This document shows, one piece after another, positions 3,778-5,578 of a stretch of 5,578 bases of DNA. The notes beneath the pieces are model-generated. The model saw only the letters and a program-made list of their open reading frames with translations. It was not told the origin of the DNA and searched no databases. The position numbers and the translations under genes were made by a program. The stretch lies in the NCBI GenBank assembly GCA_945866245.1, contig CAMBGW010000071.1, positions 1 through 5,578 of the forward strand, read 5' to 3'. The DNA comes from Verrucomicrobia subdivision 6 bacterium. GTDB lineage: Bacteria; Verrucomicrobiota; Verrucomicrobiia; Methylacidiphilales; Verrucolacustridaceae. The stretch's first letter is position 1. Each line of letters opens with the position of its first letter.

Positions 3778-5578
3778 TTACTTTATGGTCGTTGCAGGAG
3801 TTGCACGATCTTTTGCAATGGTTGAGCCTTGGTGAGCGGACTGAAAGTTGAGCCAGTCACGCATAATCTGCAGCGCTTCTCCAAGTTCGTACGCTTCTGC
3901 CAGGTCTACGGCGTCGGTAATGCCTTCCGTATCCCCGTCCGCAGACTCCTCGAGGGTAGGCTTTTTCTTTTTCGGATCCTTGTCGGAGAGGATAACCCCT
4001 TTTTTGTCATCGATGACAAATCGCGCTTTGGGCTCGGAAACCTTTTGTAACCGCTCCTCGATCTTCTTGCGTTGCTCATTCCTCTCATCCTCAACTTTTT
4101 TGTCTTGGACACGGCTTGTCTCATTGAGAGAGATTTTTCCTGCCTCAATCCGGGACCTGACCTTCTCGATATCCGCTTTTAAAAAGTCCATATCTTGGTC
4201 AGAGGCAATTCGATCTTTTGATTTCTCCTCCAGAACACTTTTGAGGGAAGGGTCCATCTTGCTGGAAAGGTACCGGCTCGGGCCGATTTCATCCCATGGA
4301 AGGGCATTGGGCAGATCGGATTCACCGATCTTCATGTAGTCGAGAGGGGATGGAATCGAAATATCGGGAATCACGCCGCGATTTTGCGTGGAGTGTCCGT
4401 TGGGAAGGTAAAACTTCTGGATGGTGAGTTTTACTGCACCTGCTTGAGGTTGAGCTTTCTCCCCGCCTTGTTTCAGAAATCGTCCCAACTCTACCACAGC
4501 TTGCACGGTACCCTTACCGTGAGTGCTTTTTTCACCGACCACGAGAGCCCTGCCATAGTTCTGAAGCGCCCCTGCAGCAATTTCGGAAGCGGAGGCACTT
4601 CTGCGGCCGGTGAGAACGAGAAGAGGGCCTTGGTAGAGAGAGCCAGGGACATCATCCGTTCTTTGAATCACGGTGCCCTTGTTATCGCGAACTTGGACGA
4701 CGGGACCTTGATCGATAAAAAGGCCCGTCATAGTAACTGCCTCATCCAGGAGGCCACCTCCATTCTTACGAAGGTCTAAAATCACCCCATCCACTTGTGC
4801 TTGGTTCAGTTTTTTTAAGAGAACCTGAACATCATCCGAGGTGGATCGAGGTTTTGCCCCATTTCCGCTTGCTGAGGAGTCTGCTCCGCCAACTTCGCCG
4901 TAGAAGCTGGGTAGATCGATCACTCCCACTCTCCAAGACGTGGGGCTCGCTGAGGGAATTTGGGTACTCTTTTGGGGTAGGGGAGTTGCCGAAGGGGCCT
5001 CCTTACTTGTTAATCGGCCGACAGTCTTCTCCCACCAACTTTCTGTCGCTACCTTGGCGATGGTCGGTTTTGTCTCTGGATCTACGGGGATGGATTTGGC
5101 CTGTGTCGGTTTCGGAATATCATAGACGGAAGCTGTGGCTTGCTGCGCGGCTAGCTTTACTTCGTCCCTAGTGATTTGCACCTCGCGCTGCTCCCCCGCG
5201 TTACTTCCCGCAGGGATGACTTGAAGACGGACCACCGTGTTTTTGGGGCCACGAATCTTTTTCACTGCGTTGCGTAGTTTCATATCCACGATGTCATCGA
5301 ACGCGTTTTCCCCTTGGGCGACTCCAATAATTTTGTCCCCAACCTTTAATCTGCCATCCAAATCTGCAGGGCCCCCAGGGACGAGCTCTTTGATGACGCA
5401 GTAGCCATCTTCGGAGGCAAGGACAGCCCCGATGCCCACAAGCGCTAACTTAATTCCGATGGAAAAGTCTTCGAGAGTTGCAGCGCTCATGTAGGTGGAG
5501 TGCGGGTCGTAAAGACTGGCGAGTGAAGTTAGGTAAAGTTGCAGGAGCTCCTCGTTATCGTACTCCTCAAGGTTCTTG
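3778..5578 (-). CDS. prc: Prc/Tsp-type C-terminal processing protease (S41), 5' end outside the window
   Basis: This is an S41A serine protease of the Prc (tail-specific protease) type, which in E. coli acts in the periplasm on proteins with exposed nonpolar C-termini and on cell-wall hydrolases. About 599 codons are visible. The ATG at 5490 is internal: 29 in-frame codons to its right include ASLYDPHSTYMSAATLEDF, matching the end of the Prc N-terminal domain, with no stop before the edge. Counting from that Met: PDZ domain at about 12-115 (GIGAVLASEDGYCVIKEL, GGPA, VGDKIIGV); a Pro/Ser/Thr-rich insert at about 117-185; catalytic core with LDLRKNGGG at 239-246, SASASE at 298-303 (S300 nucleophile by alignment) and HGKGTVQ (K326 general base); then STQNRGVIPDI, NALPWDEI and a charged, Lys/Glu-rich DUF3340-like tail ending in TTIK. 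N311 stands where E. coli has an Asp. The signal peptide, if any, is out of view. The redoxin gene follows 3 bases after the stop. Confidence 0.93.
   Translation of the reverse strand, partial: KNLEEYDNEELLQLYLTSLASLYDPHSTYMSAATLEDFSIGIKLALVGIGAVLASEDGYCVIKELVPGGPADLDGRLKVGDKIIGVAQGENAFDDIVDMKLRNAVKKIRGPKNTVVRLQVIPAGSNAGEQREVQITRDEVKLAAQQATASVYDIPKPTQAKSIPVDPETKPTIAKVATESWWEKTVGRLTSKEAPSATPLPQKSTQIPSASPTSWRVGVIDLPSFYGEVGGADSSASGNGAKPRSTSDDVQVLLKKLNQAQVDGVILDLRKNGGGLLDEAVTMTGLFIDQGPVVQVRDNKGTVIQRTDDVPGSLYQGPLLVLTGRRSASASEIAAGALQNYGRALVVGEKSTHGKGTVQAVVELGRFLKQGGEKAQPQAGAVKLTIQKFYLPNGHSTQNRGVIPDISIPSPLDYMKIGESDLPNALPWDEIGPSRYLSSKMDPSLKSVLEEKSKDRIASDQDMDFLKADIEKVRSRIEAGKISLNETSRVQDKKVEDERNEQRKKIEERLQKVSEPKARFVIDDKKGVILSDKDPKKKKPTLEESADGDTEGITDAVDLAEAYELGEALQIMRDWLNFQSAHQGSTIAKDRATPATTIK

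Noticed and set aside
3829..5171. Several open frames of 60-160 codons on the + strand across the protease gene
   Set aside because: They are antisense to a strongly conserved protease, are low-complexity (Ser/Arg/Leu-rich), have no recognisable motif, and are explained by codon bias of the real gene.
1..5578. Defence island, CRISPR, prophage, toxin-antitoxin or transposon content
   Set aside because: No repeats, integrase or transposase motifs, terminal inverted repeats or small toxin-like gene pairs were seen; all genes belong to metabolic or housekeeping families.

Overview
The window reads as ordinary chromosomal DNA of an aerobic, probably Gram-negative, carotenoid-making bacterium. It carries heme O synthase, a small membrane ORF and cytochrome c oxidase subunit III; a CoaB-like protein; a fused heterodimer-type lycopene cyclase; and a Prc-type protease next to a CxxC redoxin. 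The Prc architecture (N-terminal domain, PDZ, S41 core, DUF3340-like tail), mid-range GC and mostly poor Shine-Dalgarno sites would fit Verrucomicrobiota or a neighbouring phylum. That assignment is an inference, because no rRNA or other marker gene is present.

Layout. Positions 1-1695 (+) look like the end of a respiratory operon: ctaB (heme O synthase), a 38-codon single-helix ORF two bases after its stop, and subunit III of the aa3-type oxidase 13 bases later. The subunit I and II genes are not in the window and may lie to the left. Positions 1701-2339 (-) hold a stand-alone CoaB-domain protein that converges on subunit III with only 5 bases between the stop codons. Positions 2425-3159 (+) hold a CrtYcd-type lycopene cyclase, divergent from the CoaB-like gene across an 85-base spacer. 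Positions 3199-5578 (-) hold the 3' part of a Prc/Tsp protease gene and, 3 bases after its stop, a thioredoxin/peroxiredoxin-fold gene. These two converge on the cyclase with a 39-base gap.

How the genes relate. CtaB makes the heme O precursor of the heme A used by the oxidase that contains subunit III, so that pairing is functional. The protease and redoxin are probably co-transcribed, but a shared role is not evident. The CoaB-like and cyclase genes have no clear link to either group. The ORF beginning at 5490 starts at an internal Met: reading on to the right edge continues the conserved protease sequence in frame, so that gene is truncated by the window.

No mobile element, CRISPR array, tRNA or rRNA is visible, and no stretch above 300 bases lacks a gene. 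I found no convincing undescribed multi-gene system. The best candidates for a second look are the tiny membrane ORF in the oxidase cluster, the insertions and the Asp-to-Asn change in the protease, and the diverged stand-alone CoaB.
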